Source of the DNA: UBA932 sp031548545
Lineage (GTDB): Bacteria; Bacteroidota; Bacteroidia; Bacteroidales; UBA932
Direction of reading: 5' to 3'
Length of the DNA stretch: 64,000 nt
Assembly (NCBI GenBank): GCA_031548545.1
Contig: JAVBQY010000003.1
Location: forward strand, 1 to 64,000
The notes under the pieces were generated by a model. That model was not told the DNA's origin. It saw nothing but the letters and a program-made list of their open reading frames with translations, and did no database searches. Shown here piece by piece: positions 8,629 through 17,468 of the stretch; the first letter of the stretch is position 1, and each line of letters begins with the position of its first letter. The position numbers and the translations under genes were made by a program.

Positions 8629-9246
8629 ATGCGTTTATACTACAGTTTCTTTTTAAGCCTCCTGTTATTGTGGGGCGCCCCCCTTGGCCTTAAGGCGCAG
8701 CTCCCGGAAGCAGTAAGCAACCCTGCTATATCCGCCACCTGGCTGGGACTGGACTTTGAAGAGGCGCTGATTATCGGCGATGCCTCCCTGGACATGGATT
8801 CTTTCCGTGGAATTTATGCTAAAAAAATCAATGACATGATCAACAGCGAATCCCGGCGTTACGACTTCAAGAAATACCTGCTGAAAAACGAGGTACGTTA
8901 CGACACGGCTATGCTGAACGAGAGCAATGCGGATATTTTTAAGGATAATTTTGTACCGTCGGCGCCCGGACTGCAAAGTTTCACACCTGCAGCGCTACAG
9001 GCTTTGGTAAACGGATACACCTTTAAAAACCAGGACGGCCTGGCGGTAGTCTTCATTGTAAGGGCTATGAACAAGACGAAAGGGACGTTAACAGGTAACT
9101 TCACCTATATAGACAGGGCGACTAAAACCATTCTCTTTACCAGGGAATATACGGCAACGGCCGGAGGGGTAGAATGGGCCGCTTATTGGGCCAACGGCTT
9201 CCGCAGAATACTCATCGCCCTGCAGTCCGACCTGAAAAAAGGCTAA
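8629..9246 (+). CDS. Exported hypothetical protein
   Basis: A 205-residue protein with a signal peptide (hydrophobic residues 5-20, cleavage after LKAQ near residue 24). The mature part is mixed alpha/beta without transmembrane helices and has no motif I can assign; similar small exported proteins of unknown function are common in Bacteroidales. The stop overlaps the convergent lptB stop by 4 bp. The 137-bp upstream gap contains an inverted repeat, ATATCAC at 8553-8559 and GTGATAT at 8580-8586, which could be an operator. Confidence 0.7.
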   Translation: MRLYYSFFLSLLLLWGAPLGLKAQLPEAVSNPAISATWLGLDFEEALIIGDASLDMDSFRGIYAKKINDMINSESRRYDFKKYLLKNEVRYDTAMLNESNADIFKDNFVPSAPGLQSFTPAALQALVNGYTFKNQDGLAVVFIVRAMNKTKGTLTGNFTYIDRATKTILFTREYTATAGGVEWAAYWANGFRRILIALQSDLKKG

Positions 9247-9968
9247 CGCCGCAGCTCAAAATTCTGTCCGAGGTACTTGCGGCGCACCTCTTCATTGGCC
9301 GCCAGGTCTTCGGCCGTACCCTTCTCCAGAATACTCCCGTCATACAGCAAATAGGCCCGGTCTGTAATAGCCAGGGTTTCATGTACATTATGGTCGGTAA
9401 TAATAATACCGATATTCTTCTCTTTGAGCTTGGCAATAATAGACTGAATATCCTCCACCGCTATGGGGTCCACGCCGGCAAAGGGCTCGTCAAGCAAAAT
9501 AAATTTAGGCGAAATGGCCAGGGCGCGGGCTATTTCACAACGGCGGCGTTCACCGCCGGAAAGCTGTATTCCATAGCTTTTACGCACCTTGTGTAAATGA
9601 AATTCGTTGATCAGCTCTTCCAATTTTTCACGGCGGGCCTCCTGGGTCATCCTGGTCATTTCCATGACCGACATGATGTTTTGTTCTACCGTCAGCTTCC
9701 GGAATACCGAAGCCTCTTGCGCCAGATAGCCGACGCCAAGCTGGGCGCGGCGGAACATAGGTTCTTTGGTGATATCCGTATCATCCAGAAAGATCTGTCC
9801 GCTATTGGCCTTGATCAGCCCCACGAACATATAAAAGGTAGTGGTTTTCCCGGCACCGTTGGGTCCCAGCAGCCCTACAATCTCTCCCTGTTCCACCTGA
9901 ATGGAAACCCCCTTCACCACGGTACGCACACCGTACCTCTTTACTAAGTCTTTACAATGTAATAACAT
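9243..9968 (-). CDS. lptB: LPS export ABC transporter ATP-binding protein LptB
   Basis: A 241-residue ABC ATPase with Walker A GPNGAGKTT at residues 35-43, the Q-loop around YLAQEASVFRKLTVEQN (diagnostic for LptB), the signature LSGGERRRCEIARAL near 137-150, Walker B ILLDEPFAGVDPIAVEDIQ, and the switch histidine in ITDHNVHETL. LptB powers LptF/G to pull lipopolysaccharide from the inner membrane onto the Lpt bridge. It lies 32 bp downstream of kdsD, a Kdo-synthesis gene, the same functional grouping as the E. coli kdsD-lptB region. Confidence 0.95.
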   Translation of the reverse strand: MLLHCKDLVKRYGVRTVVKGVSIQVEQGEIVGLLGPNGAGKTTTFYMFVGLIKANSGQIFLDDTDITKEPMFRRAQLGVGYLAQEASVFRKLTVEQNIMSVMEMTRMTQEARREKLEELINEFHLHKVRKSYGIQLSGGERRRCEIARALAISPKFILLDEPFAGVDPIAVEDIQSIIAKLKEKNIGIIITDHNVHETLAITDRAYLLYDGSILEKGTAEDLAANEEVRRKYLGQNFELRR

Positions 9969-9978
9969 GTTAAAAATA

Positions 9979-9999
9979 ATTATTCATTATTCATTGTTC
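9979..9999. repeat. Three tandem heptamers (ATTATTC) between kdsD and lptB
   Basis: Two perfect ATTATTC units and one ATTGTTC fill most of the 32-bp gap. They are similar in style to the heptamer cluster at 1415-1488. Function unknown; they may simply be an AT-rich spacer. Confidence 0.5.
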
Positions 10000-10000
10000 A

Positions 10001-10981
10001 CTAAACAATCCCCTCCCGCATCAGATCATGCACATGGACCATACCCTCGTATTGTCCGTCCCTGAGCACGATCAGTTGGGATATTTCATTTTTTTCCATC
10101 AGGCCGAAGGCATTTACCGCCAATTCTTCGGCGTCAATTGTCCGGGGGTTGCCGGCCATAATATCGCCGGCCGTCAATTGGTCGAAGCGCGGATACTTTT
10201 CCAGCATACGACGCACATCCCCATCGGTCACTATACCTACCAGTTGTTCCTGTTCATTGATAACCACCGTTGCGCCCAAACGGTTCGCCGATATCTCCAC
10301 GATGGTCTTCGTAATCCCGTCTGTGGGGCTTACACGGGGCTTCAGGGCCGGGTTGACGACATCTATAACCCGGAGGTACATTTTTTTCCCCAAAGCGCCA
10401 CCCGGATGCACCCGGGCAAAGTCCTTGGCCGAAAAGCCACGCAACTGCAGCAGGCATACCGCCAGGGCGTCGCCCATCACCAACTGCACGGTGGTACTGG
10501 TCGTGGGGGCCAGGTTATTAGGACAGGCTTCGGCATCAACCGGTGTGGAAAGTACATAATCCGCCTGTTGGGCCAGGTAGGAGTCCAGATTGGACACCAT
10601 GGCGACCAATTTATTACCGCCAATATTACGGATCAGAGGTACCAGCATTTTAATTTCCGGCGTATTTCCACTCTTAGACAGGCAAAGCACCACATCCTCG
10701 GGCTGGATAATACCCAGGTCACCGTGAATAGCATCGGCTGCATGCATAAAAATCGCAGGGGTGCCGGTAGAGTTCAAAGTGGCTACTATTTTGGAGGCGA
10801 TAATCGCACTTTTTCCTATACCCGAAACAATAACACGCCCCTTACTTTCATGGATTAACCGGACAACGCGGGCGAAACTGTCATCTATGGCGCCGGCCAA
10901 TCCGGATACGCCTGCCGCCTCTGTTCTGATCGTCTCTATGGCCAGGGCGGCTATTTCTTTTTCCGTGTATTTCACTAACAA
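10001..10981 (-). CDS. kdsD: Arabinose-5-phosphate isomerase (KdsD/KpsF)
   Basis: A 326-residue KpsF/GutQ-family enzyme that converts D-ribulose 5-phosphate to D-arabinose 5-phosphate, the first step of Kdo synthesis. An N-terminal SIS sugar-phosphate domain (VSGIGKSAIIASKIVATLNS at about 52-71 and CLSKSGNTPEI near 108) is followed by TTSTT and HPGGALGK motifs of the family, then two CBS domains (about 200-326). The length is typical. It is the promoter-proximal gene of a kdsD-lptB operon and diverges from recQ through an unusual palindromic promoter region. Confidence 0.94.
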   Translation of the reverse strand: MLVKYTEKEIAALAIETIRTEAAGVSGLAGAIDDSFARVVRLIHESKGRVIVSGIGKSAIIASKIVATLNSTGTPAIFMHAADAIHGDLGIIQPEDVVLCLSKSGNTPEIKMLVPLIRNIGGNKLVAMVSNLDSYLAQQADYVLSTPVDAEACPNNLAPTTSTTVQLVMGDALAVCLLQLRGFSAKDFARVHPGGALGKKMYLRVIDVVNPALKPRVSPTDGITKTIVEISANRLGATVVINEQEQLVGIVTDGDVRRMLEKYPRFDQLTAGDIMAGNPRTIDAEELAVNAFGLMEKNEISQLIVLRDGQYEGMVHVHDLMREGIV

Positions 10982-11013
10982 GAATTTGTTTTTTTAAAAA
11001 TATGTTGTAACTT

Positions 11014-11029
11014 TAGCTTTGCAAAGATA
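11014..11029. promoter_or_regulatory. Face-to-face -7 boxes of recQ (+) and kdsD (-)
   Basis: TAGCTTTG at 11014-11021 on the plus strand is the -7 box for recQ, and TATCTTTG at 11029-11022 on the minus strand that for kdsD. They abut to form a 16-bp near-perfect palindrome, so each predicted start site lies in the other promoter's -7 box. The -33 elements are weak on both sides. Confidence 0.55.
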
Positions 11030-11036
11030 GCAAAAA

Positions 11037-13229
11037 ATGGTTATCACGAACGATATACTGTACGGTCAGTTAAAAAAATATTTCGGATTTGAGGCGTTTA
11101 AAGGGCTTCAGGAGCCGATCATCAAAAATGTACTGGAGGGGAACGACACATTCGTACTGATGCCCACCGGTGGTGGAAAGTCATTATGCTACCAGCTCCC
11201 CGCCTTGATTTTGGATGGTACGGCCATTGTTATTTCACCGCTCATCGCCCTGATGAAAAACCAGGTGGATGCCATCCGGGGCTTTATTACCGATAATAAC
11301 GGGGTGGCGCATTTCCTCAACTCCTCATTAAATAAGCAACAGTTGCAGGAAGTCCGTGAAGACCTCTTGCGGGGGGTGACCAAATTATTATATGTGGCGC
11401 CAGAATCCCTCACCAAGGAAGACAATATAAACCTGTTGAAACAGTTGAAGATTTCTTTCTATGCGGTGGACGAAGCGCACTGTATTTCCGAGTGGGGGCA
11501 TGATTTCCGCCCGGAATACCGCCGGATCCGCCCGCTGATCAATGAAATCGGACACGCACCCCTGATTGCGCTCACGGCCACGGCGACCCCAAAGGTGCAG
11601 CATGACATCCAAAAAACACTGGGCATGTCGGAGTCGCTGGTATTCAAATCCTCTTTCAACCGTCCCAACCTTTACTATGAAATCCGCGCCAAGGTCAACA
11701 CGGAAAAAGAGATCATCAAATTCATCAAGAATAACGATAAAAAAAGCGGCATCATCTATTGCCTGAGCCGCAAAAAAGTGGAAGACCTGGCAGAATTGCT
11801 AAAGGTGAACGGCATCAACGCACTGCCCTACCATGCCGGGATGGACGCCGCGACCCGCTCCAATAACCAGGACCGTTTTCTGATGGAAGGGGTTGATGTG
11901 ATCGTCGCTACCATAGCCTTCGGAATGGGGATAGACAAGCCCGATGTGCGTTTCGTAATCCATTATGATATTCCGAAAAGCCTGGAAGGTTATTACCAGG
12001 AAACCGGCCGCGCCGGACGTGACGGCGGCGAAGGACAATGTATTACCTTTTATAACTATAAAGACATCCAGAAACTCGAAAAATTCATGCAGGGCAAACC
12101 GATCGCCGAACAGGAAATCGGCAAGCAACTCCTGCAGGAAACCGTAGCTTATGCGGAATCCAGCGTTTGCCGGAGAAAACTGCTATTGAATTATTTCGGA
12201 GAGGATTATATAGAAGAGAATTGCGGCTGTTGTGACAACTGCCTGCATCCCCGCAAGCAGTTTGAGGGACAGGAATACCTGATCCAGGTACTGGAAACCG
12301 TACTGGCGGTAAAAGAAAAGTTCAAGGCCGAGCATATCACCAATATTCTGACCGGGATACTGAATTCCACCATCAAATCTTACCAACACCACGAGCTGGG
12401 CCTCTTCGGCGACGGAGCCGACAAAAACACGCATTTCTGGAATGCCATCATCCGCCAGGGCCTTATCCTGCACTTCCTGGAAAAAGAGATTGAAAATTAC
12501 GGCCTGTTGAAGCTCACGCCCAAAGGCCGGGCCTATCTCAAGGAACCCTATCCCATACAACTGTATGAAGACCACGAATATGCCGAGAGTGATGACACGG
12601 ACGACCTCTTATCTGGTCAAAAAGGAGGCAGCGGCAGTGATGAAGAACTCATAGCGTTGTTAAAGGACCTAAGGCACAGTCTCTCCAAGCGCCTCAACCT
12701 GCCCCCCTTCGTCATCTTTCAGGATCCCTCTCTGGAAGACATGGCCATACAATACCCTATCACCCTTGATGAGTTGAAAAACTGCCAGGGGGTTGGCGAA
12801 GGCAAGGCAAAAAAATACGGCAGTGAATTTATCACCCTCATCAAACGTTATGTAGAGGAGAAAGAAATAGAACGGCCCCAGGATTTTGTGGTGAAATCCG
12901 TAGTCAACAAATCCGGCGCTAAAGTTTTCATCATCCAAAGTATAGACCGTAAAATGTCACTCGAAGATATTGCAGACGTGAAAGGTTTCCAGATGGATGA
13001 ACTGCTGACGGAAATAGAAGCTATTGTCAACTCCGGAACCCGGCTGAACATTGACTATTACATCAACGAGGCCATTGATGAAGAAAAGGTAGATGAAATT
13101 TATACCTACTTCAAAGAGGACGCTGAGAATGAAAGCCTCGAAGCTGCGATGAAAGAATTGGGCAATGACTTCACGGAAGAAGAAGTGCGGCTGGTGCGCG
13201 TCAAATTCATGAGCGAAGTGGCCAATTAA
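11037..13229 (+). CDS. recQ: ATP-dependent DNA helicase RecQ
   Basis: A 730-residue superfamily 2 helicase. Walker A (MPTGGGKS) is at residues 42-49, the DEAH box at AVDEAHCISEWGHDFRPEY (about 141-160), and the arginine-finger motif VI at YQETGRAGRDG (about 320). A zinc-binding set of cysteines (VCRRK to CGCCDNC, about 380-402) and a winged-helix RQC region follow, then an HRDC domain (about 535-610) and a C-terminal extension of about 120 residues. It unwinds DNA in recombination and fork repair. The length is slightly over the usual 610 for E. coli but normal for Bacteroidetes RecQ. Confidence 0.96.
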   Translation: MVITNDILYGQLKKYFGFEAFKGLQEPIIKNVLEGNDTFVLMPTGGGKSLCYQLPALILDGTAIVISPLIALMKNQVDAIRGFITDNNGVAHFLNSSLNKQQLQEVREDLLRGVTKLLYVAPESLTKEDNINLLKQLKISFYAVDEAHCISEWGHDFRPEYRRIRPLINEIGHAPLIALTATATPKVQHDIQKTLGMSESLVFKSSFNRPNLYYEIRAKVNTEKEIIKFIKNNDKKSGIIYCLSRKKVEDLAELLKVNGINALPYHAGMDAATRSNNQDRFLMEGVDVIVATIAFGMGIDKPDVRFVIHYDIPKSLEGYYQETGRAGRDGGEGQCITFYNYKDIQKLEKFMQGKPIAEQEIGKQLLQETVAYAESSVCRRKLLLNYFGEDYIEENCGCCDNCLHPRKQFEGQEYLIQVLETVLAVKEKFKAEHITNILTGILNSTIKSYQHHELGLFGDGADKNTHFWNAIIRQGLILHFLEKEIENYGLLKLTPKGRAYLKEPYPIQLYEDHEYAESDDTDDLLSGQKGGSGSDEELIALLKDLRHSLSKRLNLPPFVIFQDPSLEDMAIQYPITLDELKNCQGVGEGKAKKYGSEFITLIKRYVEEKEIERPQDFVVKSVVNKSGAKVFIIQSIDRKMSLEDIADVKGFQMDELLTEIEAIVNSGTRLNIDYYINEAIDEEKVDEIYTYFKEDAENESLEAAMKELGNDFTEEEVRLVRVKFMSEVAN

Positions 13230-13233
13230 ACCT

Positions 13234-14463
13234 TTATTCTACGTATAACACCAAACCTTTAAGGTACTCCCCCTCCGGGTGGTAAATATTTACCGGATGA
13301 TCTGCCGGCTGGGTAAGCTGATGCAAAATGCGTACGCGGCGGCCGGCCATAGCGGCGGCAGAGAATACGGCATTGCGGAAATCGGTCCGGTCTACCACTT
13401 GCGAACAACTGAAAGTAAAGATAATGCCACCGGGAGCTATACGTGTAAAGGCCGCTGCGTTCAAGCGCTTATAGGCCTGCAGGGCGTTTTTCAGCGCACC
13501 CCTGTGTTTAGCAAATGCCGGAGGGTCCAGGATCATCAGGTCATAGGCATTGGGCTGAACGTTGCGAAGAAATTCAATGGCATCTGCAGTATAGGAACTG
13601 TGTGTTCCTTTGATGGTTGCCCGACCGTTCAGGGCGACGTTCCTGTCCACCATATCCATGGCTTTTTGCGAGGCATCGACAGAATGCACCTGCCGCGCGC
13701 CGCAGCCAAGGGCGTAGACGGAAAAACCACCCGTATAGCAGAAAAGGTTCAGTACGGAACGTCCCGCCGCATAATGGCCCAACAGGGCGCGGTTATCACG
13801 CTGGTCCAGAAAAAAGCCTGTTTTTTGCCCCTGTTCCCAATCCACTGCAAAACGGAAACCATTTTCCAGCACCTCGCCGGAAGGAGCCGCCCGGTGGTAA
13901 AGATATGCATCCGCCGTATCCTGGTTTTCTTTACTGGCCAGGGTTCCGGAACTCTTGTCATATACAGCGGCCAAGCGGTCACCATATAAACGCTGCAAAG
14001 CCTGTGCGATCACAGGCCGGGCGCGGAACATCCCTATGGAATGCGCCTGCAACACAGCCGTATCTCCGTAAATATCAATAATCAGGCCCGGAAGGTGATC
14101 CCCCTCTCCGTGCACCAGGCGATAACAAGAAGTGGACGGTGAGGGATGCGGAGCAGGAGATACAACCGGATGGTCAGCATCAACCGCCAACTTGCAACTT
14201 TCGCGTAAGGCCAGCGCATTCCGCAAGGCCTTATCCCAAAATATATCATCTATGGCACATGGCTCAAAGGCAAGCACCCGCACGGTAATAGAACCTTGCT
14301 GGTAATGCCCTGTAGCCAAAAAATCACCATTGGAAGCATAGACCTCCACCACATCGCCCTCTGCGGGCTGCCCTTTGATCCGGTCTATAGCGCCGGAAAA
14401 TACCCAGGGGTGGAAGCGCCGCAGGGAATCCTCTCTCCCTTTTTTCAAGAATAGTTGTACCAT
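13234..14463 (-). CDS. rlmI: Class I rRNA cytosine methyltransferase RlmI-like
   Basis: A 409-residue protein with an N-terminal PUA domain (RFHPWVFSGAIDRI) and a C-terminal Rossmann methyltransferase. The SAM site is around LNLFCYTGGFSVYALGCGA (about residues 235-255) and the catalytic segment DPPAFAKHRG fits the RlmI/RlmK family that makes m5C in 23S rRNA. Length and domain order fit E. coli RlmI (396 aa). It starts 6 bp after the cation efflux gene stop on the same strand, so the two are probably co-transcribed. Exact target base not provable here. Confidence 0.88.
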   Translation of the reverse strand: MVQLFLKKGREDSLRRFHPWVFSGAIDRIKGQPAEGDVVEVYASNGDFLATGHYQQGSITVRVLAFEPCAIDDIFWDKALRNALALRESCKLAVDADHPVVSPAPHPSPSTSCYRLVHGEGDHLPGLIIDIYGDTAVLQAHSIGMFRARPVIAQALQRLYGDRLAAVYDKSSGTLASKENQDTADAYLYHRAAPSGEVLENGFRFAVDWEQGQKTGFFLDQRDNRALLGHYAAGRSVLNLFCYTGGFSVYALGCGARQVHSVDASQKAMDMVDRNVALNGRATIKGTHSSYTADAIEFLRNVQPNAYDLMILDPPAFAKHRGALKNALQAYKRLNAAAFTRIAPGGIIFTFSCSQVVDRTDFRNAVFSAAAMAGRRVRILHQLTQPADHPVNIYHPEGEYLKGLVLYVE

Positions 14464-14469
14464 AAAATT

Positions 14470-15366
14470 TTAACAGCCGATTAACCGGCAGTGCTCCGAT
14501 TTGGTCTCCAGCTCAATTGTAGCATGGTTCACATGAAAATCCTCACACACTTGCCGTATATTGATTTTTAATAATTGTTGCTCCCCGGCGGTAACGGCAT
14601 CCTCCGTTACCACATGCAGGGTCATGATATGTTCCTCTCCGTCGAGCGTCCAGAGATGCAGGTCGTGTACCGATAAAACCCCCGGCAACGCACTGATTCC
14701 CGCCAAGAGCCGTTCCATATCCACCCCTGCCGGCACCTCCTGCAATAAGACTTTCAGCGCGCCTTTCAGATTGTTGTACACATTACTCAACACCCACATA
14801 CAGATACCGATAGACAATAGCGGGTCTATGAGCGGAAAATCCACAAACAACATGACCACACTGGCTACAAGCACCGCCATCCAGCCCAGCACGTCTTCCA
14901 TAATGTGCAGGAAAACGGCCCTTTCATTCAGGGATGAGCCTTTCTTCAGGCGCAAGGCCGCCACGCCGTTCACCACAATACCGGCCACAGCCAGCCAAAA
15001 CATACCGGCGGCTTTTGCCTCTTCCGGATGGATAATACGTACTACCGCCTCCCGGATAATAAACACGGAGCCCACTATCAGGACGACCGATATAAACAGG
15101 GCGCCCAGCAGGGAAAAACGGCGGTATCCGTAGGTATAATGCTTGTCACGGCCGCGGGCAGACACTTTTTGCAGGTACCAGGAAACACCCAGTGCAATAC
15201 TATCGCCGAAGTCATGCATGGCATCCGAAAGAATGGCTACGCTATTGGTCCACAATCCTCCGGCCAGCTCTATACAGGCAAATACCAGATTGAGGAAGAA
15301 AGCCACGGTGATATTTTTCGAGGCCCCGGCTTGCGTATGGTGTGCATGCGTATGATCGTGTTCCAT
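14470..15366 (-). CDS. Cation diffusion facilitator family transporter (CzcD/ZitB-like)
   Basis: A 298-residue CDF protein. The N-terminus is His-rich (HDHTHAHH), then six membrane segments with the metal-site motif HDFGD in helix 2 (about residues 51-55) and the paired HIMED in helix 5 (about 153-157), followed by a cytosolic C-terminal domain with a VHDLHLWTLDG motif. These features fit Zn2+/H+ (or Cd/Co) antiport in the inner membrane. A -7 box lies only 4 nt before the ATG, predicting a leaderless mRNA. Metal preference is inferred from family. Confidence 0.92.
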   Translation of the reverse strand: MEHDHTHAHHTQAGASKNITVAFFLNLVFACIELAGGLWTNSVAILSDAMHDFGDSIALGVSWYLQKVSARGRDKHYTYGYRRFSLLGALFISVVLIVGSVFIIREAVVRIIHPEEAKAAGMFWLAVAGIVVNGVAALRLKKGSSLNERAVFLHIMEDVLGWMAVLVASVVMLFVDFPLIDPLLSIGICMWVLSNVYNNLKGALKVLLQEVPAGVDMERLLAGISALPGVLSVHDLHLWTLDGEEHIMTLHVVTEDAVTAGEQQLLKINIRQVCEDFHVNHATIELETKSEHCRLIGC

Positions 15367-15370
15367 AAGA

Positions 15371-15378
15371 CAAAGGTA
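15371..15378 (-). promoter_or_regulatory. -7 box TACCTTTG of the CDF gene
   Basis: TACCTTTG on the minus strand is followed by only 4 nt (TCTT) before the ATG at 15366. The transcript should start at or next to the start codon. Confidence 0.5.
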
Positions 15379-15409
15379 GGTTTTTTTATGAAAATTGAAA
15401 AATTCTAAC

Positions 15410-15417
15410 TAACTTTG
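15410..15417 (+). promoter_or_regulatory. -7 box TAACTTTG of rpsA
   Basis: TAACTTTG with a TTTATG stretch ending at 15390 at the -33 distance. It gives a leader of about 60 nt before rpsA, rich in A and T, long enough to host the autoregulation known for S1 genes elsewhere. Confidence 0.5.
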
Positions 15418-15484
15418 CAGGCTCTTTCGAAAGAAAGTCAATAAATAATGTCTAACCTGTTAATTTAAAAATTCTTACAAAAAA

Positions 15485-17368
15485 ATGACCAAAATTAACG
15501 ACAAGCTCGTGGATGACGAAGTACAGCTTCCCAAACACGAAGAAGAAATTGAAACCGTTATGGAAGAAGGCAATGAAGACGTGCTGCCTAAAAAAGCCCG
15601 CGTAAGCAACGCCTCCGTACCGGCAGAAAAATTTGACTGGGACACCTTTGAAAACGATTCATCCGTTTACGGCACCAGCAAAGAAAATGTAGAACAACAG
15701 TATGACCAGACCCTGTCGAAAATCATTGAAAACGACGTGGTGGAAGGTACCGTTGTCACCCTGAACAAACGTGAAGTTATTGTAAACATCGGTTACAAGA
15801 GCGAAGGCGTAATCAACATCAACGAATTCCGCTACAACCCCGAACTTAAAGTGGGTGATAAGGTGGAAGTATATGTAGACAACGCCGAAGACAAACACGG
15901 ACAATTGATGCTTTCTCACAAGAAAGCCCGTGCACTGCGCTCTTGGGATCGTGTAAACCAGGCCCTCGAAGCGGACGAAATCGTAAAAGGCTATATCAAA
16001 TGCCGTACGAAAGGCGGTATGATCGTAGACGTATTCGGAATCGAAGCCTTCCTCCCCGGATCGCAAATCGATGTTAAACCTATCCGCGACTATGATATAT
16101 ATGTGAACAAAACCATGGAATTCAAGATCGTTAAGATCAACCATGAATTCCGCAACGTGGTGGTATCACACAAAGCCCTTATCGAAGCAGAACTCGAAGC
16201 CCAGAAGAAAGAAATCATCGGCCGCCTTGAAAAAGGACAGGTACTCGAAGGTGTGGTTAAAAACATCACCTCTTACGGTGTATTCATCGACCTCGGCGGT
16301 GTGGACGGACTTATCCACATTACCGACCTCTCTTGGGGCCGTATCAACCATCCCGAAGAAATCGTACAATTGGATCAGAAGATCAACGTGGTTATCCTTG
16401 ACTTCGATGACGCCAAAAAACGTATTGCGCTCGGCTTGAAACAGCTGACCCCGCACCCCTGGGATGCTTTGGACCAGAACCTCAAAGTGGGTGACAAGGT
16501 GAAAGGCCGCGTAGTGGTAATTGCCGACTACGGTGCGTTTATCGAAGTACAACCCGGCGTTGAAGGTTTGATCCACGTATCTGAAATGTCATGGTCTCAA
16601 CACCTGCGCAGCGCTCAGGACTTCCTGAAAGTAGGCGACGAAGTGGAAGCCGTGATCCTGACCCTCGACAAAGACGAACGCAAGATGTCTTTGGGCATTA
16701 AACAACTGAAACCGGATCCCTGGCAGGATATTACCCAACGCTACCCCGTTGGTTCACGCCACCAGGCCAAAGTTCGCAACTTCACCAATTTCGGTGTGTT
16801 CGTAGAACTGGAAGAAGGTGTTGACGGCCTGGTACACATCAGCGATTTGTCCTGGACCAAGAAAATTAAACACCCGAGTGAATTCACCGCTATCGGTGAC
16901 ACCCTGGAAGTGGTAGTACTGGAAGTAGACCAGGACAACCGCCGCCTCAGCCTCGGTCACAAACAACTGGAAGAAAATCCCTGGGATGTATTCGAAACCA
17001 TCTTTACGGTAGACTCTATCCACGAAGGCACCATCACCTCTATTACCGACAAAACGGCATTCATCGCATTGCCCTACGGTGTAGAAGGTATGTCCAGCCT
17101 GAAACAACTGACCAAGGAAGACGGCGCCGTTGCCAAGGTAGATGAAAAACTGCCGTTCAAAGTACTGGAGTTCAACAAGGGCGCTAAACGCATCACCTTG
17201 TCGCACACCCGCACTTTCGAAGAAGCTAAACGCGAAGCTGAAACCAAAGAACGCAACGCCGAAGCGGACAGCACACAGAAAGCCGTGAAAAAATTGAAAG
17301 CCAATCTGGAAAGAACCACCTTGGGCGATATCGACGCACTGGCAGCGCTGAGCAGAAACGAACAATAA
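15485..17368 (+). CDS. rpsA: 30S ribosomal protein S1
   Basis: A 627-residue protein with tandem S1/OB-fold domains from about residue 70 to 580; repeats of the form GxVVxITxYGxFIDLGGVDGLIHITDLSW and variants are seen at about 255, 340, 425 and 510. An acidic N-terminal extension of about 70 residues and a charged C-terminal tail flank them. Length and extension fit Bacteroidetes S1, which helps recruit mRNA to ribosomes in a phylum where Shine-Dalgarno pairing is little used. Monocistronic, between its own promoter and a strong terminator at 17407-17437. Confidence 0.96.
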   Translation: MTKINDKLVDDEVQLPKHEEEIETVMEEGNEDVLPKKARVSNASVPAEKFDWDTFENDSSVYGTSKENVEQQYDQTLSKIIENDVVEGTVVTLNKREVIVNIGYKSEGVININEFRYNPELKVGDKVEVYVDNAEDKHGQLMLSHKKARALRSWDRVNQALEADEIVKGYIKCRTKGGMIVDVFGIEAFLPGSQIDVKPIRDYDIYVNKTMEFKIVKINHEFRNVVVSHKALIEAELEAQKKEIIGRLEKGQVLEGVVKNITSYGVFIDLGGVDGLIHITDLSWGRINHPEEIVQLDQKINVVILDFDDAKKRIALGLKQLTPHPWDALDQNLKVGDKVKGRVVVIADYGAFIEVQPGVEGLIHVSEMSWSQHLRSAQDFLKVGDEVEAVILTLDKDERKMSLGIKQLKPDPWQDITQRYPVGSRHQAKVRNFTNFGVFVELEEGVDGLVHISDLSWTKKIKHPSEFTAIGDTLEVVVLEVDQDNRRLSLGHKQLEENPWDVFETIFTVDSIHEGTITSITDKTAFIALPYGVEGMSSLKQLTKEDGAVAKVDEKLPFKVLEFNKGAKRITLSHTRTFEEAKREAETKERNAEADSTQKAVKKLKANLERTTLGDIDALAALSRNEQ

Positions 17369-17406
17369 ATACAGGGCTAAACAACTGCCCTTACGTATTA
17401 TAAAGG

Positions 17407-17437
17407 TCCGGAATTCTTACGAATTCCGGATTTTTTT
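17407..17437 (+). terminator. Strong Rho-independent terminator of rpsA
   Basis: TCCGGAATTC at 17407-17416 pairs perfectly with GAATTCCGGA at 17421-17430 over a 4-nt loop, followed by seven T. Confidence 0.93.
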
Positions 17438-17439
17438 AT

Positions 17440-17463
17440 TATATTTGTTTCCTATTACTTTTG
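17440..17463 (+). promoter_or_regulatory. Two overlapping -7 boxes of the S41 protease gene
   Basis: TATATTTG (17440-17447) and TACTTTTG (17456-17463) both fit TAnnTTTG. The first would give a short leader of about 15 nt; the second ends 5 nt before the ATG at 17469 and would give a leaderless mRNA. The -33 region lies inside the rpsA terminator. Confidence 0.45.
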
Positions 17464-17468
17464 CATGC

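Noticed and set aside
10028..10858. Open frame of 276 codons on the plus strand across kdsD
   Set aside because: It lies antisense to a clear KdsD gene, has no recognisable domain and shows the His/Gln/Gly-rich make-up of a shadow frame.
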